In this document: positions 30,580 to 41,384 of the stretch, one piece after another
Layout: each line of letters starts with the position of its first letter
Numbering within the stretch: position 1 is the first letter of the stretch
DNA from: Meconema thalassinum
Taxonomy: Eukaryota > Arthropoda > Insecta > Orthoptera > Tettigoniidae
DNA: 64,000 bases
Reading direction: 5' to 3'
NCBI GenBank assembly: GCA_946902985.2
Contig: OX336388.2
Span: 296,152,526 to 296,216,525 of the forward strand
Translations under genes and position numbers: made by a program
Notes under the pieces: model-generated
What the model saw: the letters and a program-made list of their open reading frames with translations, nothing else
Databases searched by the model: none
Told to the model about the DNA's origin: nothing

Positions 30580-30990
30580 GAAATTAAATTCATGGCTGTG
30601 GGGGCGAAAATAATTTAATTTCGCCGTGAGCGCGATATTCGGGAGCGAAATGATAATGATTGTCGGCGCGTAATTAAATCAAAGCGAAACTTAGTTCGAA
30701 GCGAAATTAATTTCGTTCCAGACTTTTAATTTCGCTTCCGGCGCGAAATTAATTTAGTTCCAGACTTATAATTTCGCTCCCGGCGCGAAATTAATTTCGT
30801 TCCACACTTTTAATTTAGCTCCAGGCGCGATATTAATTTCGTTCCAGACTTATAATTTCGCTCCCGGTGCGAAATTTATTTAGTTCCAGACTTATAATTT
30901 CGCTCCCGTGGCGAAATAAAATTCCCAAACGGCATTAAGTTTCGCTCTCCGACGTGTATGCATGAAACATTTAATTTCGTTGTTGAAATT
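30580..30990. repeat. Left subterminal array
   Basis: Six to seven degenerate units with alternating 'tttaatttcgctcc' and 'ggcgcgaaattaatttcg'. Each unit is itself partly palindromic. Reverse complement of the array at 32820-33190. Confidence 0.85.
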
Positions 30991-31265
30991 AAAATACAGT
31001 ATATTCGTTTCGAGAGTTAAATAATGTTCTGTACGATGTTCAAAGTCCTGACGTCTGTCTGTTAGGTAGTCAGCCCGAAGGCTGGTTGGATGCTCAAAAA
31101 GTACCGCCGGTAGGTTATGTGGGTAGGTACCCACAAAAACTCAAGGCAGCGCTATAGTGAGGCGTACTAGACAAGATGAGGGGTGAGGTAGTTTGTCAAT
31201 GCTTTCCTCATTGAGTCAGAACAGCAGTACTAACCCCATGAGTTGAACCTTTCACAGCAACCACA

Positions 31266-31509
31266 AGCACTGAGTGTGCCCTGAATGTCATTACTAAGCA
31301 CCACCCATACCTCAGTAGCTTCCATATAATCACAGCCATGAGTGAGACTGAGACATCGGTGATACTCTAGCCTGTGCCAACAGGCACTGACTGTGCCCTG
31401 AATGTCATTACTAAGCACCACTCATACCTCAGTAGCTTCCATATAATCACAGCCATGAGTAAGACTGAGACAGCGGTGAAAAGCCACATTTTACTCTAGC
31501 CCGTGCCAA
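31266..31509 (+). repeat. 117-bp direct duplication
   Basis: 'gtgccctgaatgtcattact' occurs at about 31275 and 31392, and the following approximately 100 bp match with few changes. Confidence 0.85.
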
Positions 31510-32205
31510 CAGTCAAATGCAAATGAGTCGTCAAGTTACAAAACTCGTTTAATCAACTTGTGAATAAGGATCATTTTCATGAAAAACGTTTCTCTGGACT
31601 TTGCCTCACGTATCTTTTGTGTTTGTTGTTTTCTACTTTTGGTTGGTGTTTTTGTCTTTGCTTTGTGCTTTTGCTTTTGAATTTGACTTATTGCTTTTCT
31701 TTCTTGGTTCTGTGTTTGTGTTCTGCTTTTGCTTTTTTGAATTTTGCTTTTTGCTTTATGTTTCTTGTTTTCTGATTTTGCTTTTGTTTTTTGTGTTCTG
31801 CTTTTGCTTTCAGCTTCGTCTTTTTGTTTTGGTTTTATGTTTGTTGAATTTTGCTTTTTGCTTTGTGTTTCTTTTTTATTCTGCTTTTGCTTTTGTGTTT
31901 GAATTTGAATTTTGCATTTTACTTCGTGTTTTGTGTTTTCGGTTTTGTATTTGTTTTCTGGGAAATCAAAATAAAATAAAATAAACAAAACAAAATAAAA
32001 ACAAAAACAAAATAAAACAAATAAAACAAGACAATTTAAAACAAAATAAAACGAATTAAAGTAAAACAAATCAAAATAAAACAAAATCAAATTAGGTAAA
32101 ATAAATAAAATAATTAAATAAATAATTTTACGACATGATCCTTATTCACAAGTGGATTAAACGATTTTTGCAACTGGACGACTCAAATGTTCTGCACGGG
32201 GTCGT
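31510..32205. repeat. Inverted repeat Q with T-rich then A-rich interior
   Basis: The ends around 'gaataaggatcatt' (left) and 'catgatccttattcac' (right), with outer 'gagtcgtc', form inverted arms of about 60-70 bp. Between them 31590-31965 is almost C/T/G with TTTTG repeats on the plus strand and 31966-32125 is almost pure A with C. The 184-codon minus-strand frame here is a compositional artefact. Confidence 0.7.
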
Positions 32206-32252
32206 TGGGATGAGTGAGATGGCTACCTGGGAGGCATGTCGTAGTATAGTAT

Positions 32253-32777
32253 CTATGGGTGCAGTATATGCATCGACCGTCGTCTGGTTATCCAGTGGGA
32301 GATGGTCCGCACGCGGTGTTCCTGCCAGTTTGCTGTGCAGAAATTCTGGACCATCCTGGGAGGTGGTAGTGGGGGAAGAGGGAAGTAGAGTAAAACGGGG
32401 GCATGATCACCTCCTTTGAGTGGCAGGACAGACACGTCAAACAGATGGAGGAGGGAGTTATGAGCAGTGACTGCGTCGGGGGTGGTATAGGAGGAAGGAC
32501 GGGTAGATTCTGGGAGAGGGACGAGGGTGGCGCCGATGTGACGTAGGTAGATGTCTAGGCTATGAAGTTCTAGGGCCGAACGGGAATGAAGGTTGAGGTC
32601 GGCCATTAGAATTAAATGGGAGAAGACTTCAGACACGTGGGTAATGCAGTCTTTGGGGATGGGTGGTAGGGACGAATGTAGATGGTGGCTAGGTGTAGGA
32701 CGCCGGAACAAATAAGGCTTTCGGGGAAGAAAAGAAACAGATTTCATTTCAGAAACAAAATGAAATGTTCCATGCAT
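32253..32777 (-). pseudogene. LINE endonuclease-like fragment
   Basis: The minus strand carries ILMADLNLHSRSALELHSLD, then TRPSSYTTPDAV and GDHAPVLLYFPLPPL. A DxN motif in the middle of the domain and a GDHxP/SDHxP motif at its end are hallmarks of the apurinic-type endonuclease at the start of LINE ORF2. The N-terminal part of the domain is not recognisable. The fragment lies inside the hAT-like element and is oriented like the surrounding jockey-like LINE, but belongs to a different insertion level. Confidence 0.5.
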
Positions 32778-32796
32778 TTTAATTTCAGGCCGGAGG

Positions 32797-32817
32797 GGGG
32801 GGGGGGGGGGGGGGACT
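32797..32817 (+). repeat. Poly-G run
   Basis: About 20 G after 'gaggg', next to the right array. Its length is likely to be unstable or poorly sequenced. Confidence 0.85.
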
Positions 32818-32819
32818 AA

Positions 32820-33190
32820 ATGCCGGGAACGAAATTGATGGTCGTTAACAAATTTTATTTCGCGCCAGGAGCGTAATTAAAAGTCTGCAATGAATTTAAT
32901 TTCGCGCCAGGAGCGAAATTAAAACTCTGTAACGAATTTCATTTAGCGCCGGGAGCTAAATTAAAAGTCCGTAATGAATTTAATTCCGTGCCAGGAGCGA
33001 AATTAAAAGTCTGTAACGAATTTCATTTCGCGCTGGGAGCTAAATTAAAAGTCCGTAATGAATATAATTTCGCGCCAGGAGCGAAATTAAAAGTCTGTAA
33101 CAAATATCATTTCGCGCCAGGAGCGAAATGTTATTCCATTGAACAATTTCATTTCGCGAAGCTAAATTAAATTGATAATGCATTTCGTTT
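32820..33190. repeat. Right subterminal array
   Basis: Units with 'atttcgcgccaggagcgaaa' and 'attaaaagtctg', inverted with respect to 30580-30990. Confidence 0.85.
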
Positions 33191-33212
33191 CGCATGCCAG
33201 CCTGCTTTTGAG

Positions 33213-33870
33213 AGCTGCAGTGCTTGCAATGTTGACGAACTTATATAAATCGAAGGTGTTGAAGAGGCGTGAGGCGGTGCAAACAAAATATTTATTGAAC
33301 TTCATGGTTCGGTGTATAGGGATCTGGAGTGTTAATTTTGTGTATCTATTTTCTCCATTATGAACAGAATGCATTGGTGTAAAGGCATTGTAGAGATATA
33401 ACGGGGTCTTGGTATGTAATATTTTATGTGTCAGAATGGCAACTGATAGCTGCGCTCGTGGAGTTTCAGCCATTTCAGCTGCACGTAGTAAGGTGTGATA
33501 TGTTCATCTCGCCTTACATCCAGAATGTACCGAACACATGCATTCTGGACTCTTTGTAATATGATGTTCTGTGTTTCTGGTAAATCATTGTATACAGCAG
33601 AGCCATAATCAATGATTGGAAAAATGAGAGTTTGGACGAAGAGCTTACGTATGTTAGTAGGGGTATAAGAAACAGACTTTTTTTCAGGAGATGCATAGTT
33701 GATACAACCTTCCTTACCACATTAGACGTATGCTCTGTCCACGACAGTGTTCTATCAAATATCACTCCGAGATTATTGACAGTGTTGCTATATTTAATAT
33801 TATTATTTAGTATCTTGTTGGGTGCTAGTGAATTAACATCTAATGAATTTAGAAGTTTTGTATGGCGCAC
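33213..33870 (-). pseudogene. Jockey-like reverse transcriptase C-terminal region
   Basis: The minus strand reads NNLGVIFDRTLSWTEHTSNV (the thumb motif LGVxxDxxLxW of jockey and CR1 type LINEs), then a long helical segment, then LSVAILTHKILHTKTPLYLY in a second frame and TASRLFNTFDLYKFVNIAST. There is a frame change at about 33474-33514. The catalytic domain is missing because SINE I1 and other sequence replace it upstream at 33863. Confidence 0.75.
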
Positions 33871-34089
33871 TCCCCTGGGGAAATCATTAAATGAATGGCA
33901 GATGAAATGAAATGATAGTGGAGAGTGCTGCTGGAATGAAATATTTTACAGGGAAAACCGGAGTACCCGGAGAGAAATATGTCTGCCTCCGTATTGTCCA
34001 GCACAAATCTCACATGAAGTGACCGGGATTTGAACCACGGACCCAGCGGTGATAGGCCGGCGTGCTGCCGCCTAAACCACAGATGCTCC
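33863..34089 (-). mobile_element. SINE I, copy I1 (partial)
   Basis: Reverse orientation, with a tRNA-like head at 34040-34089 (box B 'gtccgtggttcaaatcccgg' on the minus strand) and a body 'gagtactccgg...'-type shared with I2 (49795-50143). Its 3' portion is missing. Confidence 0.8.
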
Positions 34090-34112
34090 TGTTTTTTCTA
34101 TATTGTTTTTAA

Positions 34113-34264
34113 TTATGAGACCAGGAAGACGTCTCATACACCCAGTTCCCGAGCCATGGGAATTAACCCTAGGAGGTTAAAACCCTGTTGGCTCGACCGG
34201 GAATCTAACCCGTGGCACTTCGGGCGAAAGCCTAGCGCGCTAACCATTTAGCCACGGAGCCGGT
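34113..34264 (-). mobile_element. SINE O (tRNA-like head and short body)
   Basis: The minus strand begins CCGGCTCCGTGGCTAAATGG (box A region) and has CACGGGTTAGATTCCCGG (box B). The spacing and sequence are tRNA-like but no acceptor stem pairs around it, so it is a SINE head and not a tRNA gene. Confidence 0.7.
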
Positions 34265-34408
34265 GATAACGGCCCTTACACTCTCAACTTATACTCGGTT
34301 TTTAGCAACGTTTTGATATTGCTCCATCTTACTTGGGGATAGTGTCCACATGTAGCCGGGGTGAAACTGGAGGAAACTCCCGGTAATTGTTTACACGTCC
34401 TTAACCCT

Positions 34409-34672
34409 AACTATACTCTGTGAGCTGCCTGAATAGGATTGATATTTCGCCGGAAATTCAACGTCAGTCATCACTCCTCTGTCTCTTGACCAATCCATGT
34501 TCGCATAGTTGATGTCCTAATACTCTGCGTTGCAACATTACAGCCCACGTGCTTCAGTGCCTGGTTAGCTGTATCTCTGGCTTGTACAGTTTGGCAATCT
34601 CGTTCTCAGACCACATGGCGAGGCGAGAACTGTCAATCCTATTCTGGCAGCTCACAGGGTATAGCCCAGTTC
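34409..34672. mobile_element. Possible small inverted-repeat element
   Basis: 'ctgtgagctgcctgaatagg' (34419) and 'cctattctggcagctcacag' (34640) form about 30-bp inverted ends with one or two mismatches. A target duplication is not clear. Confidence 0.45.
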
Positions 34673-34836
34673 CCCAGGACTGAAAGCTGCAATCAATGTT
34701 TCGTTATGCTAAACGCCTGGCTTGCACGCAACCCATGGTACTCACTTGTTGGCCGAGAGACCTACATACAGGAGCAGTGGTGAGGCAGGCTGGGATACCA
34801 GGTACAGAACACCCGATATATTGTAGTAAGAGTTTA

Positions 34837-35331
34837 GGCGGTTTCGGTGGCGTAGTCGGTAGCATGCTGAGCTTCTATGCCCAAGGTCGCGGGTTCAAAC
34901 CCGGCCGAAGTTGTCGGATTTTTTGAGAGTGTTAAAATCCCTCAGTATGCCTTCCTTCGGAGGGGAAGTAAAGCCGGCGGTCCCATGTCATAGATTTATG
35001 GCATGTAAAAGAACCTTCCACTAACTAAACTTGTGTGAAGCAAAATTTGTAGGCTAGGTTCGATTAATGCTCTTGAGTTCCAACGTTTATCACCAGATGC
35101 TGGTTGTGATGGCATGTAGTAGCCAAGTTCACAGCTAGGTGTCGTGGACGGTAGCATTAGGAACTACTTGAAATTATTGTCTGCAGTCCCTACTTGAATT
35201 AAAACAGATAACACACACTAATACAGCCATCACAATTAACACCGGTTATCAGACAGATTCTACACACACCCAAAATACACGGGGCTACATGACCGCGTTG
35301 TCGCAGCCCCTACACGCACCAACCAACCAAC
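34837..35331 (+). mobile_element. SINE A, copy A3 (full length)
   Basis: About 495 bp. Box A candidate TGGCGTAGTCGG and box B GGGTTCAAACCC in a 75-base tRNA-like head, then the long body and (CCAA)-type tail. GAGTTTA lies on both sides (34830-34836 and 35335-35342). Confidence 0.9.
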
Positions 35332-35374
35332 AAATGAGTTTACACTGAAGTGGATGATGGACATTTTGTGGTTA

Positions 35375-36198
35375 CAGTGGAACTTGGATAATTCGAACCT
35401 CAAGAGACCAGTAAAAGAAAAGCGAATTATCCAAAAATTCGAATTAAGGAAGTTCTTTGAAAAGGGTAGAGATGTTCAAATTTTAGGTTTTCATCCAAGA
35501 ACCTAGTTTTTTAACAAGTAAATTGCTTATAGACTGTGTATTACGTTTATATAATGATTTACGATAGACAAAGCAGATTAACAGACAACGGTACTGTATA
35601 ATGACTGTATCGTGAATAACCTCAAAAGTTTCAAATGATAAAACAAAAGCAAAATGTACTATTCACATATTTCACGACAGTAGTAACCTAGCAATCTAGT
35701 TAAGTTTTAGAGAAATCTACTGTTTTTCAAAAACAGTTTGAGTTTCTTACCTGTATCCTACAATTAAGTCTCTCGGCCATCACAAAATAATCTTAACAAA
35801 TTTAAGGAACGGTAAACAGAATCACTTTCCAAATCTACTTTCAAAATAAAAAACGCTTAAGCTCTGTGATGTGGTTTGTTGCTTGAGCTGCACTCCGAAC
35901 AGTTTTTCCGGGAACTCCCTCCACGAGTTCATCGCCAGATGCGTCGTCACCATCACGTAGCCAAAACAATCGAGTAGGGGCCGCATGCCAATGATACAAC
36001 GTCGTTTATCGGGAATTATGACCCAACTGTTTGGCTTCCTATCGGCTTTTTACACGAATTAACTTCGTATTATCCAAAATATAATTCGATTTAACCACGA
36101 TTTTTTAGCATTGATTGTATATTAAATGCTAGGGACCAAGAGAAAAATTCGAATTAAAGAAGATTTCGAATTATAGAAGTTCTAGCCACGTTCCACTG
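35375..36198. mobile_element. Pogo-like element W2
   Basis: Ends CAGTGGAACTTGG and the complement of CAGTGGAACGTGG, flanked by TA (35373-35374 and 36199-36200). The ends are shared with W1 (1735-2465) and the interior is largely different. No transposase is recognised. Confidence 0.8.
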
Positions 36199-36244
36199 TA
36201 TTATAAAGTTGTTACAAATTGTCATAAGAAGATCAAAGTAATGT

Positions 36245-36560
36245 TTAGGTACGCGTGTGAGCTCCACTACCAGTCCGCCTCGTGTAGCACCGCGGAGGCC
36301 CAGGGTTCGATTCTCGGCTCTACCAAGAAATGTTATTCTGTTCTGAGGCCTGGAACGGGGTACACTCGGCCATCCTGGATGTAGTTTTCCGTGGTTTCCC
36401 ATTTCTACTCCAGGTGAATGCCGGGAAGGTTTCTAACTTAAGGCCACGGCCGCCTCCTTACCAATCCTCAACTGAATCACAAATACACACACTAATACAG
36501 CCATCACAATAACACAGGTTATCATAAAGATTCCACACTCAAGTACACGGGGCTAAATGA
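36245..36560 (+). mobile_element. SINE M, chimeric with a SINE A tail
   Basis: Head with box B (AGGGTTCGATTC) at 36302-36313, central domain (36394-36480) shared with SINEs E and N, then from about 36483 the 3' region of SINE A ('cacactaatacagccatcac', 'acacggggcta'). The join is inside the element, so this is a hybrid. Confidence 0.7.
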
Positions 36561-36669
36561 CGACGATGAACAACAACTTTATGTGAAACAATTTCATAGC
36601 GTTGGTTGAATAACAAGGGGGTTATATGGGGTGGAGCAGCGAGGTTATCTGCCCACATCAGTGTGCCTA

Positions 36670-37706
36670 GATGATGATGATATTGATGATGATGATAATT
36701 GTTTTAAGGGGCCTAACATCTGGGTTATCGGCCCCTAATGGTCTGGGTGATAGCGAAAATGACACCATAACGAAAACTAACGGAGATTGAGAATATGCGG
36801 CTTAGAGTTAAAAAAAAATGACAAAATGCAATTTGGATTCACAATGCTTACAAAATGTGATTTAGGTTGAAAATACTTACGAAATGCAATTGAAATTCAA
36901 AAATACTCACAAAAATGCCGCCTTTACATTGAAAGACTTACTAAAAAGCAATTTATATTGAAATTACTTACAAAATGCAATTTAGATTGAAAATACGTAC
37001 AAAATGTAGTGTAGATTTAAAAAGATACAGTCAGTCTGAGAGACTAGACTTTATATAATTTCAAATGACGCATGCTACAAATGCTACACATGTTAGAAAG
37101 GCTCAGGAGGGCTTCTCGCTTCGGTCGAAGCCTCAGGACTCTTTCAACAGACTCCATTACCCATTAACTTAGGTTTCCCGCGCGGGGGCTGTATGACGTC
37201 ACGCACTCGCCGTCTCCGTATCGCATAACGCCAGACCCCAGGAGTAAACTCAGACTGGTTGCATATGCACTGAACAACATGATGACGTCATACACGCCGT
37301 AACCGTATCGCATAACGTTAGACCAAAACATAACGATGATCATTTGAAATTAAAAAATCACAAAATGTAATTTAGATACACGGGGAGCCAATTCTCAAAA
37401 ACAGTACCGGAATCTTAAAGAGAAAAGGAAATATAATGAAAAGAAAAAGAAGACTGATCCCGCGAAGAAGGAGGGTATCAGGAAAGATGAGAGAAGGGCA
37501 AATTGAGGCGGGAAAGGAAGAGATTCCCTAGGCCTTGGATACCCTAATACCGTCGGGGTCGGAAGAGATCAAGAGTTGACTAAGAAAGGTCGACAGGAAA
37601 GAAGACGGAGAGGAGCCCGGCACAAGTAAGTGGAAGCAATGCCGGACTCAGCTGGGATCCCGTGGTCGCCAACCCACGTCCCCCTAGATGTGAGGCCCTG
37701 GGGGGA
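36670..37706 (-). mobile_element. Family B copy B6 with array, carrying element R
   Basis: (GAT)n tail and 'ttaaggggcctaacatc' at 36670-36745, array units at 36800-37020, element R at 37028-37350, then the B 5' half to GGGGCCTCAC-type end near 37706. Confidence 0.75.
37028..37350 (+). mobile_element. Element R (323 bp) with two CRE-type palindromes
   Basis: Starts CAGTCAGTCTGAGAGAC and ends with 'atcatttgaaat', a match to its own 'tttcaaatga' near 37064. It holds TGACGTCA at 37194-37201 and 37283-37290. Other copies are at 41780-42101 (reverse) and, split, at 52572-52690 and 53495-53602. Short TTAAAAA flanks suggest insertion into the B array. Confidence 0.7.
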
Positions 37707-37910
37707 GTGGTACGTAGAAGAAACAAACTTATTTTCATACTTTGTTTTACCTCTAGATTTCATGAATACATTACAGTATCATAGACTGGCTACAAAACGA
37801 GAACCTAGGGTCGTAAGGAAACAAGAAGAGACCGAGTTGCGTACAAGTGGCCTCACTCAAGGTAAGTAGACTATAGGGCCTCACTATCCCAATAACAGCA
37901 ATCAAATCAC
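37707..37910. other. No recognised element
   Basis: Short unique stretch between B6 and the left end of element S. Confidence 0.4.
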
Positions 37911-38324
37911 ATATCTACTTAGTATAAAACAAAGTCCCTGATTCTTGGATGTCACGACACTCGAGTAATCTCGAGGACCACTGGATGGATTTTGATGCGG
38001 TTTCCACCAGTCTGTAAAATATATATCGAGGGAGGTTTCTGATGAGTATAATTTATTTATGATCAAAGCAAGCCAAGCAGTAACGATTTCAGTGAAGAAG
38101 TCGAAAAAATAACCTGGCGTCCGAGCGCTTTTTAAGCTTACGCTGGGCAACTCGTTAAAAATATCTAAATACTATAAGTGTAAGAATTGTTCAGCATGAA
38201 ACGTTCTACCCTAAAGTCCGCGAGAGCATATCTCTATCTTCAGTACTTCGCCCACTATACGTGTTTTTACATTTTCATTTCTTCCAATAATCTTCAATCA
38301 ATTACTGAGGCTACAGTGTACGAG

Positions 38325-38510
38325 CTACCTACGGGCGGGCCTATCACCCCAGTTACAGCCTCGCTAGCGGGCGAGCCTATTATCCCAGTTACAGCCTAGC
38401 TAGCGGGTGAGCCTACCACCCCAGTTGCAGCCTAGCTAGCGGGCGAGCCTATCACTCCAGTTACAGCCTCACTAGTGGGCGAGCCTATTACCCCAGATAC
38501 AGCCAACAGC
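38325..38510. repeat. ~40-bp tandem repeat in the left arm of S
   Basis: Five degenerate units around 'gcgggcgagcctatcacccc' and 'agttacagcctagctag'. The right arm (41495-41565) has only about two. Confidence 0.85.
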
Positions 38511-38689
38511 AAACTGCCCAGTCTTGTTCAGTTAAGACATCATAGAAGAGTGGTTGTGTTTGGAGTTCTTCTGAAAGAGCAACTCGGCTTTTCTTCATTT
38601 CGCCTGTAAACTTTCTTTTTTTTATTTCCAAGCGAATTGACCACTTAGGAGCACGCAAGAACTTTATTTATTTTGCTTTTCCTTTGCCT

Positions 38690-39290
38690 GGAGTTTGCTC
38701 AGTCTCCAATATTCCTTCTTGCGGTCACTGGCGTGTCTCCTTTGATCTTCTGTCCAAGTTCGTCCACTTGTCTTAGCTCTTCCTTCGTCTTGAAACCCTT
38801 CCAGAGTTTTTACTCTACTCATAAATTCACTTCTCAAAGCATCTGAGACTCTGTGATGTTCAACTTTTCTAAATCTTTCCTAACTTCCTTAGTTCACGTT
38901 CGAGTGGTCTTCTTCTTCCCGAGATAGTCGAATATTTGTTTGTTAATCTATGTTTGTGCATTCTGTGTAGATGTCCGAGGAATGTCAGACTCCTCTTCCG
39001 CATAGTCTCTGATATTCTTTCCATGCTCTGGTAGACGTCTCTGTTCCTTCGCAGTTTCCATCCGTCTTCCGTCCGAACTGCGCCCATGATTTATCTTAGA
39101 ATTCTCCTTTCCAGGACTTTTATTTTTTTCGAGGCTGTAGCTCATCGAGAGGTATTCACTGGCTAAGAGACATTCCGTTTTTAAGACAGTGTTATAATGC
39201 CTTATTTTGGTATTCCAGAAGATGCTCTTCTTGTTGTAGATATTTTTCGTTAATCAATATGCTCTTTCCATTTTTAGAAACTTTATTAAT
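38690..39290 (-). pseudogene. LINE C-terminal remnant, copy 2
   Basis: Minus-strand relative of 28890-29520: MGAVRTEDGWKLRRNRDVYQ, then SLTFLGHLHRMHKHRLTN, then a frame change before the basic region. It lies inside element S. Confidence 0.7.
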
Positions 39291-39299
39291 TATGGATGG

Positions 39300-40380
39300 C
39301 GTGTTTGGTTACTGTTCGACGTAGACAGTCAGAATATATGCATCAAATAATAGACTTAACACCCAATGTTTTGTGTGTGTGCTTGTGTTATCGTGCATGA
39401 GTAACCTTCCTCCCTGTATTTATGAAGCTGAAGTACTTTCCTTACAATTGGAGATTTGTGGAATATTTTAATGGATACATTTTGAACTAGAAATGAATTT
39501 AGAAACATTGAAATGTTGCGGATGCTTCTGTTAATGGCTTAGTTGGTCATCAACTGGGCATGGTATATGTCTGTTAACCTATGTTGTTGTTTGTAAGAAA
39601 TCAAGCGTATTACTGCTGGGGACATTAGTTCAAATCTCCAGTAAGACAGTAAATAAAGTAGCTGGGCACTGAATGCAGTTATTTGAGAATGGAGTTCGCT
39701 GACTATTAAGGTCGATCCCGGAGGTCTGATCGAGTTTGGCTCGATACGGTCCGTGTGGACGGGCAATCTCATTACTCGGCGAACGAAATAGGATTGTCGC
39801 TCCAATTTCTCTGCTCGCAAAGAGTTTATCAGCGCATTGGTTCCCAACTGTTGAGCTTGCACTCCGCCCACTCAGGGCTGCAGTGCTGCAACCGCTTGCC
39901 CAGATTATACATGCTGTGAGTATTTAATTAGTAATAGTAACAGTAATAAAGTATTCTTTAAAGTAAGTTCCGCGAGTGGCAAATTATATAATTTTATATC
40001 ATACGAAGGGAGGAAAGATAGAAAGTGAGGAAGGTTCGCAGTGGCATCTTCTCAGCCGCACTAAGGCTTACAATGCGCCATCATTTATTATTTCGTTTCC
40101 AGGCAGGAGCAGGATTAATATACATACTTTGAGGTATTTTGCGGCCTAAAATGAATGTTAGTCATTTACTAGCCCTGGAAGCAATTTTGGACATCCTTGA
40201 CGCTGTGGTTATCGGACCAGTGTACTACAGCTCTAGTCTCTTCAATTTCTAGTATCCCCATCCGCTTATTAACCGTCGAGTGTTGCACTTAACACAGGTT
40301 ATTAAGTAGGTTAGGTCTATTTGAAATATATAAATATGAAAACTTAAATTGCAGTTGCTGTCGTGGCTCCTATCTGGGTA
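39300..40380. other. No recognised element
   Basis: Interior of S. The minus-strand frame at 39539-39871 has no recognisable motif and a composition like its surroundings, so I do not call it. Confidence 0.4.
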
Positions 40381-40945
40381 TTAGCTCTCTCCACTCTGTC
40401 AGCACTCAAGGCATCCCTGTCAGCACTCGAGGCACTAGCTCTCTCTACTCTGTCAGTACTCGAGACATTAGCTCTCTCCACTCTGTCAGCACTCGAGGCA
40501 TCCCTCTGTCAGCACTCAAGGCATCCTTCTGTCAGTACTCAAGGCATTAACTCTCTCCACTCTGTCAGCACTCGAAGCATTAACTCTCTCTCCACTCTGT
40601 CAGCACTCGAGGCATTAGCTCTCTCTACTCTGTCAGTAATCAAGGCATTAACACTCTCCACTCTGGCAGCACTCAAGGCATCCCTCTGTCAGTACTCGAG
40701 ACATTAGCTCTCTTCCACTGTCAGCACTCGAGGCATTAACTCTCTCCACTCTGTCAGCACTCAAGGCATGCCTCTGTCAGCACTCGAGGCATTAGCTCTC
40801 TTCCTCTGTCAGCACTCGAGGCATTAGCTCTCTTCCTCTGTCAGCACTCGAGACATTAACTCTCTCCACTCTGTCAGTACTCGAGGCATTAACTCTCTCC
40901 ACTCTTGTCAGTACTCGAGGCATTAGCTCTCTCCACTCTGTCGAA
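40381..40945. repeat. Minisatellite, ~25-34-bp units
   Basis: About 17 variable units of 'ctctgtcagcactcgaggca' followed by 'ttagctctctccact'. Unit length varies by loss of the CTCTCCACT part. It keeps a frame open for 100 or more codons, which is not evidence for a gene. Confidence 0.92.
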
Positions 40946-41384
40946 CTCGTTCTATTGACGATGGCCAAGTTGACACTGGTACGTGCTATGGCAATAGGTT
41001 CTCTTGCCGCTACCAAACCTCTCCTTCTTGTATGACTGTGCTCCCTACCCATTACAGATAATGTCGTAACGTGTTCCTAAACAGTTGCCATGCTTTAAAA
41101 GTAACGTAACAGCGGTAACACCGGGGGTTTCGTCCGGGAGCAGTTATGAATCCATTATATGATAAACGCTTTTTTTTTTCGATGTAAATGAACTACGACC
41201 AGTATCCGTTTTACGTCTCGGCATGATGGGTTAAAATCACTGACTGGACTATTGATTATATTATCATGGAGATGCATATGCAACGAATTCTTGTCAGACG
41301 TAATTTAAGAATGGCGAGGTGCATGAAACACAAATCCCCCTTCCGTCCAATCTTAACTTGACTTCGTATTTTGCGGAACGGAAC
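40946..41384. other. No recognised element
   Basis: Between the minisatellite and the right arm of S; nothing supported. Confidence 0.4.

Larger units (their letters stand above)
30566..33204. mobile_element. hAT-like composite element with inverted minisatellite ends
   Basis: Perfect 8-bp duplication CTTTTGAG (30558-30565 and 33205-33212) and inverted ends CAGGGCTGGCATGCGAAA / TTTCGCATGCCAGCCTG point to hAT. Next to each end lies an array of about 53-bp units of GCGAAATTAATTTCG type, inverted with respect to each other (30580-30990 and 32820-33190). The middle holds a 117-bp duplication, inverted repeat Q and a LINE endonuclease-like fragment. No hAT transposase remains. Confidence 0.85.
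29830..33870 (-). mobile_element. Jockey-like LINE, interrupted by SINE E1 and a hAT-like element
   Basis: On the minus strand the coding end runs 33870-33213, breaks at the hAT-like insertion, and resumes at 30557 with KRRLPSCFLEQY and its stop. The text across the break (NIASTAALK / KRRLPS) rejoins once the 8-bp duplication is removed. The 3' untranslated region continues to about 29830 and ends at an (AATC)n tail, with SINE E1 inside it. Confidence 0.8.

Noticed and set aside
31536..32090. 184-codon minus-strand frame rich in Lys, Gln and Thr after a Phe/Leu-rich start
   Set aside because: It comes from the T-rich/A-rich strand-asymmetric block inside inverted repeat Q; low complexity, no domain.
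40363..40707. 114-codon frame with repeated ALSTLSALEA
   Set aside because: Translation of a minisatellite; non-ATG start and no start context.
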